Assembly (NCBI GenBank): GCA_910589555.1
Contig: CAJUTE010000020.1
Location: forward strand, 1 to 43,789
Reading direction: 5' to 3'
Length of the DNA stretch: 43,789 nt
Origin: an uncultured Muribaculum sp.
GTDB taxonomy: Bacteria; Bacteroidota; Bacteroidia; Bacteroidales; Muribaculaceae
Shown here: positions 27,234-36,111 of the stretch, in pieces
How the letters are laid out: each line of letters starts with the position of its first letter
Position numbering within the stretch: the first letter of the stretch is position 1
The notes under the pieces: model-generated
What the model was told of the DNA's origin: nothing
What the model saw: the letters and a program-made list of their open reading frames with translations, nothing else
Databases searched by the model: none
Translations under genes and position numbers: made by a program

Positions 27234-28130
27234 TCAAAAGTTAAACGCCCATTGCATTCCTATGCCCGGCGTGGGTGATGAGGATGATTGTATCACTGCC
27301 GGATGCACATCCATCGACAAGTTGTCGGATATGTCGAAATGGGCGAGCGACGCGTCGACGTAGGCATCGACCATTGCCACGAGATACACTCCTATCATTG
27401 ATATGATGCAGAGGTCGCGTTGGCGCCGGAATTTGTCTTTCTTGTTTTTGAGCACTTTCTCCAGCCATCCCTTATTGAGCGAGGCTTCGTCGGTGTTTGG
27501 CGGGTAAAAGTCCATGTAGCTGTTGGTCGACGGATCGTTGTCGGTTATGTCGCGGTAGGCTTGCGTGTAGTCGCGCAGCATACGGTTGTTCCAGTTGGTG
27601 GCATATCCGAGCCCCACGTAGGCGCCCACGACTATAGGGAGTTTCCAGTAGCGGCGGTTATACAGCTGTCCCAATCCCGGGCAAAGCGCCGACATCCACA
27701 GCGCGCGGTTGGGGTCGGGGTTGAATTCCCTCACCCTATAGTCGGGATCCACCGGTTTGCCGGTCGACGGGTCGATCATTGCCACGCTGTCCACGGGCAC
27801 TGCTCCTACCGGCGTGACCTTGATGCTGTCGCCCGATACCTGAATGGAATCGCCCACCACAAGGACACGCTCATGACGGGGCACTGACAGATAGATTGAA
27901 TCCGGAAATACCTCAGGCGCTTCATCGGCAGGCATTACCGGAATTGAGTCGGGAATTGCCACAGGACGCATGGCTCTATTCCCGGCGGTTGAGTCAGGAC
28001 ACTCTATTTCAGGGGATATTGCTGAAAAAATGTTAAAAGATGGCACCACCGCAAGAATCAACATCATTGTCAATAATCGCGGGGCGAGTGTTAGCAGGGG
28101 CAATATTTTAATCAAGCACTCTTGTTTCAT
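27234..28130 (-). CDS. DUF5683 family envelope protein
   Basis: 298 aa. A hydrophobic N-terminus (MKQECLIKILPLLTLAPRLL, then MMLILAVVPSF) acts as signal or anchor; the inner ATG near residue 22 is another possible start. The Ser/Asp/Val-rich middle has repeats like DSIQVSGDSIKVT. The C-terminal DUF5683 region (~140-298) shows RALWMSALCPGLGQLYNRRY, WKLPIVVGAYVGLGYATNW and LCIISMIGVYLVAMVDAYVDA, two or three membrane-like helices. Function unknown. It sits between parB (74 bases) and mltD (31 bases). Confidence 0.85.
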   Translation of the reverse strand: MKQECLIKILPLLTLAPRLLTMMLILAVVPSFNIFSAISPEIECPDSTAGNRAMRPVAIPDSIPVMPADEAPEVFPDSIYLSVPRHERVLVVGDSIQVSGDSIKVTPVGAVPVDSVAMIDPSTGKPVDPDYRVREFNPDPNRALWMSALCPGLGQLYNRRYWKLPIVVGAYVGLGYATNWNNRMLRDYTQAYRDITDNDPSTNSYMDFYPPNTDEASLNKGWLEKVLKNKKDKFRRQRDLCIISMIGVYLVAMVDAYVDASLAHFDISDNLSMDVHPAVIQSSSSPTPGIGMQWAFNF

Positions 28131-28204
28131 TTCATATTCTCCTGGCGGTCAGGAATGTATGATGTATTGTGACACATATTTACCGGAGATGAACCTATGG
28201 AGGT

Positions 28205-29098
28205 TCATCCCTCGGAATGTTTTATTGTGTCAAAGATAGCAATTAATTGCTCAAGTTCCGCTTCATTACTGAAGGGAAATGTTATTTTTCCTTTTCCTTG
28301 CTTGTTGCAGGTGAACTGGACGGGAGTGCGGAATGACGCGCTCAAATGCTTTTTCAGTATGTCGAAATCGTGGTTGGTCATGCGCTGAGGAGCCGGTTTT
28401 TCAGGCACCTCGCCGTTTTCGGCGGCTTGCTGATAGGACTTGGCGAGTTCTTCGACTTTTCTTACAGAGAGGCCTTGCTTCACAATCTCGTTGTAGAGCT
28501 TCAGTTGCAGCGACGGATCGTTGATAGTGAGCAATGCTCGTGCGTGACCCATGTCCACGCGTTTATCGCGCAGTCCGAGCTGCACTTCGGCAGGAAGCTT
28601 CAATAGGCGCAGGAAATTGGCTATTGTGGCGCGTTTCTTGCCTATTCTCTCGCTCAGACGCTCCTGAGTGAGATTGTACTGGTCAATGAGTTTTCGGAAC
28701 GTCAGAGCGATCTCTATTGCGTTGAGGTCTTCGCGCTGGATGTTCTCGATGAGCGCCATTTCGGTGAGCTCGCTGTCATTTGCCGTGCGGATATAGGCGG
28801 GCACAGATGCAAGTCCGGCTTTCAGTGCGGCGCGGTAGCGTCGCTCGCCGGCGATGATCTGATATGAGTTTTCGCCGGTTTTGCGCAGTGACAGCGGCTG
28901 TATGATGCCGAGCTCGCGTATTGATGCGGCGAGTTCGTCGAGCGCTTCTTCGTCAAAAGTGGTACGTGGCTGTTCCGGATTGGGAGAGATGAGTTCGAGT
29001 TGAATGTCGTTGATCGCGGTCGAACCGCGAGCGGGCACATCATCCATCTGTATCAGGGAATCAAGCCCGCGACCGAGTGCGTTTCGTTTAAGAGCCAT
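28205..29098 (-). CDS. parB: Chromosome partitioning protein ParB
   Basis: 297 aa. N-terminal RNALGRGLDSLIQ, then the ParB/Srx CTPase-DNA clamp with ISPNPEQPRTTFDEEALDEL and IAGERRYRAALKAG (~85-98), and ENIQREDLNAIE. The helix-turn-helix reads LTQERLSERIGKKRATIANFL (~145-165) and a C-terminal dimer region follows. ParB binds parS sites and loads SMC. I could not see a parS-like palindrome in this window. The stop lies 74 bases before the DUF5683 start; ParA is 11 bases upstream. Confidence 0.95.
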   Translation of the reverse strand: MALKRNALGRGLDSLIQMDDVPARGSTAINDIQLELISPNPEQPRTTFDEEALDELAASIRELGIIQPLSLRKTGENSYQIIAGERRYRAALKAGLASVPAYIRTANDSELTEMALIENIQREDLNAIEIALTFRKLIDQYNLTQERLSERIGKKRATIANFLRLLKLPAEVQLGLRDKRVDMGHARALLTINDPSLQLKLYNEIVKQGLSVRKVEELAKSYQQAAENGEVPEKPAPQRMTNHDFDILKKHLSASFRTPVQFTCNKQGKGKITFPFSNEAELEQLIAIFDTIKHSEG

Positions 29099-29109
29099 GA
29101 TTCAGAGGA

Positions 29110-29898
29110 TTAAGTGGTAGCCGCTACCGGCTGTTTGCGATGTTTGGTGATGAGTTCTTTGGCAAGCATGGTGTGGCTTGTGGCTCCGCGGCTTTCCGGG
29201 TCGTAGAGCAGGGCGGGAAGTCCGTGTGACGGCGCTTCGCTCAGGCGTATGTTGCGCGGGATGACAGTGTTGAACACCATGTCGCCGAAGTGTCCCTTAA
29301 GCTCTTCGTATATCTGGTTGGCAAGGCGCAGACGCGCGTCATACATTGTGAGGAGGAATCCCTCTATTTCCAGTTCGGGATTGAGCTTGGACTTTATGAT
29401 GCGGATTGTGTTTAGCAGCTTGCTGATACCTTCAAGGGCGAAGTACTCAGCCTGCACCGGTATTATCACCGAGTCGGCGGCGGTGAGCGCGTTGACCGTG
29501 ATCAGCCCGAGGGAAGGAGAGCAGTCGATAAGGATGTAATCATATTTGTCGACAATCGGAGATAGCACGTTTAGCATCACTCTTTCGCGGTTGTCTTTGC
29601 CTACAAGTTCTAATTCGGCTCCTGCAAGGTCTATTCTTGACCCCACGAGGTCGAGACCCTCGATGCAGGTAGGTACTTGGGAGCCATCTATTGGATAGTT
29701 GTCGACGAGACATTCATATATTGAAGATGACATCGACTTTGGGTCAATTCCGTAGCCTGAGGTAGCGTTAGCCTGCGGATCTGCGTCAATGATGAGGACT
29801 TTCTTCCCTTGGTTGGCAAGAGAAGCGGCAAGGTTGATAGTTGTGGTGGTTTTGCCCACGCCCCCTTTCTGGTTAGCTATTGCAATGATTTTACCCAT
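29110..29898 (-). CDS. parA: Chromosome partitioning ATPase ParA (Soj)
   Basis: 262 aa, deviant Walker A ATPase: AIANQKGGVGKTTTTINLAAS (residues 6-26), LIIDADPQANATSG, and DYILIDCSPSLGLITVNAL. No N-terminal HTH, as in chromosomal ParA/Soj. It moves ParB-parS complexes over the nucleoid. First gene of the parAB-DUF5683-mltD-tricorn row, with a promoter 22 bases upstream. Confidence 0.95.
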   Translation of the reverse strand: MGKIIAIANQKGGVGKTTTTINLAASLANQGKKVLIIDADPQANATSGYGIDPKSMSSSIYECLVDNYPIDGSQVPTCIEGLDLVGSRIDLAGAELELVGKDNRERVMLNVLSPIVDKYDYILIDCSPSLGLITVNALTAADSVIIPVQAEYFALEGISKLLNTIRIIKSKLNPELEIEGFLLTMYDARLRLANQIYEELKGHFGDMVFNTVIPRNIRLSEAPSHGLPALLYDPESRGATSHTMLAKELITKHRKQPVAATT

Positions 29899-29919
29899 AA
29901 TCAGTTATTAATGATAACG

Positions 29920-29953
29920 CAAAGATAATGATTTATATCCAATTGTATCCAAA
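29920..29953 (-). promoter_or_regulatory. parA promoter
   Basis: Minus strand -7 TATCTTTG (29920-29927) and -33 TTTG (29950-29953), spacer 22, slightly long; ParA ATG at 29898. Confidence 0.6.
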
Positions 29954-30064
29954 AATCATCCCGACAAAATGAGTTAAATGTTTATAACTGCCCCTTTATG
30001 TTGATAACGCCAATTCCGCAGGGGATGATTCTATGGGTGAGCATGTTTATGCCGGAATTTCGGG

Positions 30065-30096
30065 TTTGATTATTGATTAGTCAACAATTGTGTTTG
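30065..30096 (+). promoter_or_regulatory. Promoter and putative MarR operator of the DsbA-like gene
   Basis: -33 TTTG (30065-30068), 20-base spacer, weak -7 TGTGTTTG (30089-30096). The spacer holds TTGATTAGTCAA (30073-30084), a near-palindrome found again in the marR promoter at 31128-31139. Confidence 0.55.
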
Positions 30097-30137
30097 TGAA
30101 GGTGTTATTATGACTGAAATTAAAAATGAGATATATT

Positions 30138-31058
30138 ATGAATGCGAAAGTTGTAATAACGAATTTCACTGATCCTCTATGCACATGGTGCTGGGGATTG
30201 GAGCCGGTGTTCCGCAAATTGGAGACTCACTTTCCCGGAGAGTTGGAGTTTCGTTACGTAATGGGCGGTCTTGTTGAGAATATCGAGGAGAAATGGGATC
30301 CGGCAAACGGTATCGGTCATGCTGACATCCCGCGTATCAATCAGCAGATTGAAGCTCACTGGAACGATGCTTCGAGCCGTCATGGTATGCCTGTGAAGGG
30401 AACAGGTTTCACTCTCTTTTCCAGAGAATATCCCTCTACTTATCCTCAGAACATTGCGTATAAGGCGGCACAGATGGTTGACGCTAAGAAGGCTGACCGG
30501 TTTTTGCGCAGGATGAGGGAGGCTTCGGCTGCTGAATATCTTATGACCTCTCATCAGGAAGTTCTTGATAAGCTTGCGGCAGAGGTTGGCATAGACTTGA
30601 AGGAGTTTCACAAGCATCTTGAAGATGGCTCGGCTGAGGAAGCGTTTAAGGATGACCTGAAGATAACGCGAGCCTTCGGTGTTACGGGATTTCCTACTTG
30701 CCTTGTGAGCTATGGCGGCAAGCAGATGCTTTTGCGCGGATACAATGACTATGATACATTTGTAACCGTAATCGGAATGGTGAGTGACGGCAAAGTAACC
30801 CCGGTGGTGAATGCGGCTTATGATGATAACGCAATGCTCGATTTCATCAAGGACCATGGACGTTTGGCTCTTGCTGAACTAAAAGAGGCGTTTGACTTCC
30901 CTGACATGAATAGTGCCGACGCTTGGGCACGGAAAATGAAAGATGAGGGTAAAGTCAATATAAATGCTGTAGGTAAAAGCTATTTCATTGAACCTGCCGC
31001 GATACCGGAGATGGGCGGCGGTCATTACTGCGATACGGCAACCGGACAGTGTATGTAA
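30138..31058 (+). CDS. DsbA/FrnE-like thioredoxin-fold oxidoreductase
   Basis: 306 aa from ATG 30138; an ATG four codons earlier (30126) is also possible. No signal peptide, so cytoplasmic. The thioredoxin fold starts NFTDPLCTWCWG with redox pair C15/C18. A helical insertion follows, then the cis-Pro segment AFGVTGFPTCLVSYGG (~180-195). After ~220 comes an extra region, LALAELKEAFDFPDMNSADA, that looks like a winged-helix fold. The end is HYCDTATGQCM with two further cysteines (298, 305). It resembles DsbA-family proteins of oxidative-stress systems. It shares a putative operator with the MarR/MFS operon that follows. Confidence 0.82.
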   Translation: MNAKVVITNFTDPLCTWCWGLEPVFRKLETHFPGELEFRYVMGGLVENIEEKWDPANGIGHADIPRINQQIEAHWNDASSRHGMPVKGTGFTLFSREYPSTYPQNIAYKAAQMVDAKKADRFLRRMREASAAEYLMTSHQEVLDKLAAEVGIDLKEFHKHLEDGSAEEAFKDDLKITRAFGVTGFPTCLVSYGGKQMLLRGYNDYDTFVTVIGMVSDGKVTPVVNAAYDDNAMLDFIKDHGRLALAELKEAFDFPDMNSADAWARKMKDEGKVNINAVGKSYFIEPAAIPEMGGGHYCDTATGQCM

Positions 31059-31082
31059 GAGGGTGTTTAATAAGTGTTAAGG

Positions 31083-31113
31083 CGTCTTCACTGAATAGTG
31101 AGGGCGTTTTTTT
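31083..31113 (+). terminator. Terminator of the DsbA-like gene
   Basis: Ten-base-pair stem (31083-31092 with 31097-31106, G.U pairs), four-base loop, seven T. Confidence 0.85.
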
Positions 31114-31127
31114 GATTGCGGAATATG

Positions 31128-31157
31128 TTGATTAGTCAATAATAATTATTATCTTTA
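31128..31157 (+). promoter_or_regulatory. marR promoter with overlapping operator
   Basis: -33 TTG (31128-31130), 19-base spacer, -7 TATCTTTA (31150-31157). The 12-base TTGATTAGTCAA (31128-31139) covers the -33 box, as expected for autorepression. Confidence 0.6.
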
Positions 31158-31180
31158 CAATCGGATAATAATAAAAAGAG

Positions 31181-31612
31181 ATGGACAACGAAATGATAAG
31201 CAAGATGGGCTTCATGATGGAGCAGGCATTGGGTTCGATGACCTCATTGCTTGCCGCCGGGTTTAAGGCGCAGGGGATTGACCTTCCTCATTCTCAATAT
31301 GCGGTGTTGCGGCTGCTTTATACCTGCAATGAGCCGCTGACGCAAATCAAGATTGCGGAGATTCTTAAGAAGGATGCTTCGGCTATAAAGCGCACTGTGG
31401 ATATTCTTGAACGGAAGGGACTGGTGGAGAGGAAAGCTCTGAATGGCAGAACCAATTGCGTCATTTGCACCGATAAGGCGTTTGCTCTTAAGGATGCCGT
31501 TACGGCGACAGCAAATGAGACTTTGCAAATGATATTCTGTGATTTCACTAACGAAGAGTTGAAAGACTTTGCAAATATCCTTAACCGGATTTCTGAATCA
31601 AAAAATGGATAG
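31181..31612 (+). CDS. MarR family transcriptional regulator
   Basis: 143 aa winged-helix regulator: LPHSQYAVLRLLYTCNEPLT (HTH entry), QIKIAEILKKDASAIKRTVD (recognition helix), LERKGLVERKALNGRTNCV (wing). MarR proteins are dimeric repressors that sense small molecules or oxidation. It overlaps the MFS gene by eight bases, so the pair is translationally coupled. It probably represses its own promoter and that of the DsbA-like gene through TTGATTAGTCAA (inference). Confidence 0.9.
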   Translation: MDNEMISKMGFMMEQALGSMTSLLAAGFKAQGIDLPHSQYAVLRLLYTCNEPLTQIKIAEILKKDASAIKRTVDILERKGLVERKALNGRTNCVICTDKAFALKDAVTATANETLQMIFCDFTNEELKDFANILNRISESKNG

Positions 31613-32777
31613 CAGGTCACTTTTTAACCGTAACTTCTTGCTTGTTGCAGCGGGCAACTTCTTCCTGTTTTTGAGTTTTTACGCTCTGATGCCGCTGCTC
31701 CCGTTCTATCTGACGGGTGAGTTTTCTGCCGACGGTACTGTCATAGGGCTTGTGTTGTCGTGCTACATGGTGTCATGCATTGGGATTCGCCCGTTATGCG
31801 GCTATCTTCTCGACACTGTCAATCGTCGTCCTGTGTATGTGCTTGCCTACCTTGCCTTTGCTGCAATATTTTCGGCATACGCTTTGTGTGCCACGCTTTG
31901 GATGTTTATTGTGTTGAGGGTGCTTCATGGAGCATCGTTCGGATGTGCCACTGTGTCCGGCGGATCGCTGGTAACGCAGGTCATTCCACGTGATCGGCTT
32001 GGAGAGGGAATAGGCTACTATGGACTTGCCAATACAATTTCGATGTGCATAGGTCCGCTGCTGGGATTGTATGCCTACAATCATTTTTCGTTCACTGCCA
32101 TATTCTTAGGGCTGACCGTGGTTGCCGTTGCCGGCACCGGAATGGCTGCCATGGTTGAAATTCCTGCTCGCCGGAATAAGGTAGTGCGTAAGATCACTTT
32201 GGACTCGATTTTCATCAAAACCGGATTTTCATTCTCAGTAATTCAGATACTTGCATACGTGAGTTATGGAGCTACCACGACATACATAGCCGTATTTGCC
32301 GATCAGAATCTGGTGGGCGATTTTGGCGGGTGGTATTTCACTTGCATGGCGGTGGGATTGGCATTGTCACGTCCCTTTGCCGGGAAGAAAGTGGACCGTG
32401 GCGGCATTGCGATGCTTGTGATTTTGGGGCTGTTAATCGCCATAGCAGCAAGCTGCACTCTGTTCTCATTGCATCTGATGCCACAATCCATGCGTCCGGA
32501 GATTTTCCTCGTTACAGCTTTTGCGCAAGGTATAGGTTATGGTGTTCTTCATCCGTCATTCAACACGATTTTCGTACGGTTAACCGATGAAGAGCATCGA
32601 GGAGCAGCAACATCGATGTTTTTTACAAGCAATGACATAGGGATAGGAGTCGGGGTCTTGACCGGCGGAATCGCTGTTCAATATTTTGGCGGCTATTATT
32701 CTATTTTTGGCATTGGCGCTGTTCTCAGTATTGTCTCTCTGATAATGTTTATTTGTAAATATAAGGAGGTAAATTGA
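31605..32777 (+). CDS. MFS efflux transporter
   Basis: 390 aa from ATG 31605, overlapping the marR end. About twelve membrane helices; the first reads FLLVAAGNFFLFLSFYALMP. The loop after helix 2 shows GYLLDTVNRRPVY, an MFS motif A variant, and RVLHGASFGCATVSGG follows in helix 4. This type of sugar- or drug-transport MFS protein next to MarR is usually an exporter. Substrate unknown. Confidence 0.9.
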   Translation: MDSRSLFNRNFLLVAAGNFFLFLSFYALMPLLPFYLTGEFSADGTVIGLVLSCYMVSCIGIRPLCGYLLDTVNRRPVYVLAYLAFAAIFSAYALCATLWMFIVLRVLHGASFGCATVSGGSLVTQVIPRDRLGEGIGYYGLANTISMCIGPLLGLYAYNHFSFTAIFLGLTVVAVAGTGMAAMVEIPARRNKVVRKITLDSIFIKTGFSFSVIQILAYVSYGATTTYIAVFADQNLVGDFGGWYFTCMAVGLALSRPFAGKKVDRGGIAMLVILGLLIAIAASCTLFSLHLMPQSMRPEIFLVTAFAQGIGYGVLHPSFNTIFVRLTDEEHRGAATSMFFTSNDIGIGVGVLTGGIAVQYFGGYYSIFGIGAVLSIVSLIMFICKYKEVN

Positions 32778-32791
32778 ATGGCATAATAAAA

Positions 32792-32825
32792 AAATAGCCC
32801 GGATCCGTGTGGATTCGGGCTATTT
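32792..32825. terminator. Bidirectional terminator between mfs and carB
   Basis: Fifteen-base stem (32792-32806 with 32811-32825, one G.U) and four-base loop between convergent genes, flanked by A-rich and T-rich tracts that suit either strand. Confidence 0.88.
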
Positions 32826-32846
32826 CGTTGTATCGGGTGATTTCGA

Positions 32847-35800
32847 TTAGTATTCCTGCCAGGGGGTGATGCCGATTTTGTCGATGGGCTTGTTGATGAA
32901 AGCCTTCACGTAGGCGCCGGCAAGACGGGCGTTGGTGAGCAACGGAATGTTGTGGTCGATAGCCCAGCGGCGTATGCGGTAGCCGTTGGTGAGCTCGCGC
33001 TTGGTGTGGTTCTTGGGGATGTTTATCACAAGATCCACGGTGTGGTTGGAGATGAGATCGAGGATGTTGTCGCCGTCTTCATCGGGCCAGCACACAGCGT
33101 GAGCTTCGACGCCGTTGTTGTTGAGGAACTTGGCGGTTCCTTCGGTGGCATATATCTTGTAGCCGTTCTCTGCGAGCAGGCGGCAAGCGTCGAGCATATC
33201 CACTTTTCCGCGCACGTCGCCTGAGCTGACAAGCACCGCGCCCTTCGGTACGTGGTGGCCCACTGAGATCATGGCGTTGAGAAGAGCCTCGTCGAAGTCT
33301 TTGCCGAGACATCCCACCTCTCCGGTAGAGGACATATCCACGCCGAGTACCGGGTCGGCTTTGTGCAGACGGGCAAATGAGAATTGCGATGCCTTGATGC
33401 CGATGTAGTCGATGTCGAATGTCGATGTGTCGACTTTCTCCACTTTCTCTCCGAGCATGATGCGGGTTGCGGTCTCGATAAAGTTCTTTTTGAGCACTTT
33501 GCTGACAAACGGGAATGAGCGTGACGCGCGGAGGTTGCACTCGATCACCTTCACATCATTGTCCTTGGCGAGGTACTGGATGTTGAACGGTCCCGAGATA
33601 TTGAGCTCCTTGGCTATCTTGGCACTGATGCGCTTGATGCGTCGTGCGGTTGCCATATAGATTTTCTGTGCGGGGAACACGAGGGTGGCGTCGCCTGAGT
33701 GTACGCCGGCAAACTCGATGTGCTCCGAGATGGCATATTCCACGATCTCGCCGTTGCGAGCCACTGCGTCAAACTCGATTTCCTTGGCATTCTGGAGGAA
33801 TTCCGAAACCACCACGGGGTATTCTTTTGACACTTTCGCAGCCTGAGCGAGGAAGCGGTGCATCTGCTCGTAATCGTAGCACACGTTCATTGCCGCACCT
33901 GAAAGCACGTAGCTCGGACGGATGAGCACCGGGAATCCTACTTCCTTGATGAAGCCGTCGATCTCCTCGGTGGTGGTGAGCTCCTTCCAACGGGGCTGGT
34001 CGATGCCGAGCTGGTCGAGCATAGCCGAGAACTTGTGGCGGTTTTCAGCACGGTCGATTGACACCGGCGATGTGCCGAGGATGGGCACGTGGCGGCGGTA
34101 AAGTTTCATCGCGAGGTTGTTGGGGATCTGTCCGCCCACGCTCACGATGACTCCGCGCGGGGTCTCAAGGTCGATTATATCCATCACGCGCTCGAAGCTG
34201 AGTTCGTCGAAGTAGAGACGGTCGCACATATCGTAGTCGGTCGACACGGTCTCGGGATTATAGTTGATCATGATCGACTTGTAACCGAGCTTGCGGCAGG
34301 TGTTGGCGGCGTTGACCGAACACCAGTCAAACTCAACCGAGCTACCGATGCGATAGGCTCCCGAACCGAGCACTACAATGTTGTTGCCGGCGTTCATGTC
34401 GTAGCGGATGGCGTTTTCATCAGCTCCGTAAGTCACATACAGATAGTTGGTGAGGTCGGGGTATTCCGATGCCACGGTATTGATGCGTCTTACGCAAGGC
34501 ACGATGTCAAACGACTTGCGGTGAGCGCGCACGCGAAGTATCTCCTGCTCCATGCTGCCTGAGGGATTTTCCACGAATCGGGCAATCTGGAAGTCGGAGA
34601 AGCCGAGGCGTTTTGCTTCTTTGAGCACGTCTTTGGGCAGGTCCTCGATCTTGTTGTAGGATGAAAGCACATTCTTGTACTTCACGATGTTTTCAAGACG
34701 CGATATGAACCACTTGTCGATTTTGGTGAGCTCCTCGATGCGTTCCACTGAATATCCTTCCTCAAGAGCCTGCGCGATGGCAAACACGCGGAGGTCGGTG
34801 GGGTGGGAAAGGGCTGTGTCGAGGTCGTCGAAGCGGATGTCGGTATTTCCTACGAATCCGTGCATTCCCTGACCGATCATGCGGAGTCCTTTCTGGATGA
34901 TCTCTTCAAATGATTTTCCGATTGACATGATTTCGCCAACGGATTTCATCGACGAGCCGATTTCGCGGTCTACGCCCACGAATTTTGTGAGGTCCCAACG
35001 CGGAATCTTCACGATCATATAGTCGACCGACGGTGCTACGTAGGCTGAGTTGGGGGTGCCCATTTCGCCGATCTGGTCGAGTGTGTAGCCGAGGGCGAGC
35101 TTCGCTGCCACGAAAGCCAAAGGATAGCCCGATGCCTTGGATGCAAGAGCTGATGAGCGGCTCAGACGAGCGTTGATCTCGATGATTCGGTAGTCGTTGG
35201 TCTCGGCGTTGAAAGCGTACTGGATGTTGCACTCACCCACGATGCCGATGTGGCGCACTACGCGGGTGGCGATATCTTCGAGCATCTTTATCTGCTCCTT
35301 GGAGAGCGACACGATAGGAGCCACAACGATTGATTCTCCGGTGTGGATGCCCAGCGGGTCGAAGTTTTCCATCGGAACGACAGTGAAGCAGTGGTCGTTG
35401 GCATCGCGGATCACCTCAAATTCGATCTCCTTCCAGCCTTTAAGCGATTCTTCTACCAGGATCTGCTTGGAATAGGCGAGGGCGCTTTCGCAATGAGCCT
35501 TGAACTCCTCGTCGTTGGTGCAGATGCCTGAGCCGAGACCTCCGAGAGCATATCCTGAGCGCACCATTACCGGGAATCCGATGCGGTGAGCCACCTCGAT
35601 TGCGTCGTCGATTGATTCCACAGCCTGCGAAACCGGAGTCTTTACCTCGATTTCGTTGAGCTTCTTCACAAACAGGTCACGGTCCTCGGTGATCATGATT
35701 GCTTCAACTGAGGTGCCCAGAACCTTCACGCCATACTTTTCAAGGGTGCCGTTGAGGTAGAGCTCTGTTCCGCAGTTGAGAGCGGTTTGTCCGCCGAATG

Positions 35801-36047
35801 CGAGCAAGATGCCGTCGGGACGCTCCTTTTTGATCACTTCCTCAACAAAATAGGGTGTGATCGGAAGGAAATAAACCTTGTCCGCCACACCCTCCGAAGT
35901 TTGGATTGTCGCGATGTTTGGATTGATTAGCACTGTCGAGATACCCTCTTCGCGCATAGCTTTCAGAGCCTGCGAGCCTGAGTAGTCAAATTCGCCCGCC
36001 TGCCCGATTTTGAGGGCGCCGGATCCAAGAAGGAGAACCTTTTTCAT
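32847..36047 (-). CDS. carB: Carbamoyl-phosphate synthase large subunit
   Basis: 1066 aa, ammonia/bicarbonate/ATP-using subunit for arginine and pyrimidine synthesis. Two ATP-grasp halves are clear: SGALKIGQAGEFDYSGSQAL (residues 8-27), MVRSGYALGGLGSG, IQYAFNAETNDYRIIEINAR in the first; GSGAYRIGSSVEFDWC, LIRPSYVLSGAAMNV, VIECNLRASRSFPFVSK in the second. A C-terminal methylglyoxal-synthase-like allosteric domain (~935-1066) follows. Length is normal. It is monocistronic here, with its own promoter; the small subunit is not in the window. Confidence 0.97.
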   Translation of the reverse strand: MKKVLLLGSGALKIGQAGEFDYSGSQALKAMREEGISTVLINPNIATIQTSEGVADKVYFLPITPYFVEEVIKKERPDGILLAFGGQTALNCGTELYLNGTLEKYGVKVLGTSVEAIMITEDRDLFVKKLNEIEVKTPVSQAVESIDDAIEVAHRIGFPVMVRSGYALGGLGSGICTNDEEFKAHCESALAYSKQILVEESLKGWKEIEFEVIRDANDHCFTVVPMENFDPLGIHTGESIVVAPIVSLSKEQIKMLEDIATRVVRHIGIVGECNIQYAFNAETNDYRIIEINARLSRSSALASKASGYPLAFVAAKLALGYTLDQIGEMGTPNSAYVAPSVDYMIVKIPRWDLTKFVGVDREIGSSMKSVGEIMSIGKSFEEIIQKGLRMIGQGMHGFVGNTDIRFDDLDTALSHPTDLRVFAIAQALEEGYSVERIEELTKIDKWFISRLENIVKYKNVLSSYNKIEDLPKDVLKEAKRLGFSDFQIARFVENPSGSMEQEILRVRAHRKSFDIVPCVRRINTVASEYPDLTNYLYVTYGADENAIRYDMNAGNNIVVLGSGAYRIGSSVEFDWCSVNAANTCRKLGYKSIMINYNPETVSTDYDMCDRLYFDELSFERVMDIIDLETPRGVIVSVGGQIPNNLAMKLYRRHVPILGTSPVSIDRAENRHKFSAMLDQLGIDQPRWKELTTTEEIDGFIKEVGFPVLIRPSYVLSGAAMNVCYDYEQMHRFLAQAAKVSKEYPVVVSEFLQNAKEIEFDAVARNGEIVEYAISEHIEFAGVHSGDATLVFPAQKIYMATARRIKRISAKIAKELNISGPFNIQYLAKDNDVKVIECNLRASRSFPFVSKVLKKNFIETATRIMLGEKVEKVDTSTFDIDYIGIKASQFSFARLHKADPVLGVDMSSTGEVGCLGKDFDEALLNAMISVGHHVPKGAVLVSSGDVRGKVDMLDACRLLAENGYKIYATEGTAKFLNNNGVEAHAVCWPDEDGDNILDLISNHTVDLVINIPKNHTKRELTNGYRIRRWAIDHNIPLLTNARLAGAYVKAFINKPIDKIGITPWQEY

Positions 36048-36079
36048 ATATTCGTATTCAGTGATAGTTAATTCTTTTG

Positions 36080-36111
36080 CAAAATTACGTCTTTTCCGGC
36101 TCCTTTACAAA
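36080..36111 (-). promoter_or_regulatory. carB promoter
   Basis: Minus strand: -33 TTTG (36108-36111), 20-base spacer, -7 TAATTTTG (36080-36087), ATG 33 bases downstream. Confidence 0.8.

Noticed and set aside
28205..30125. parS site or replication origin near parAB
   Set aside because: No 16-bp parS palindrome and no DnaA-box cluster could be seen in the intergenic DNA.
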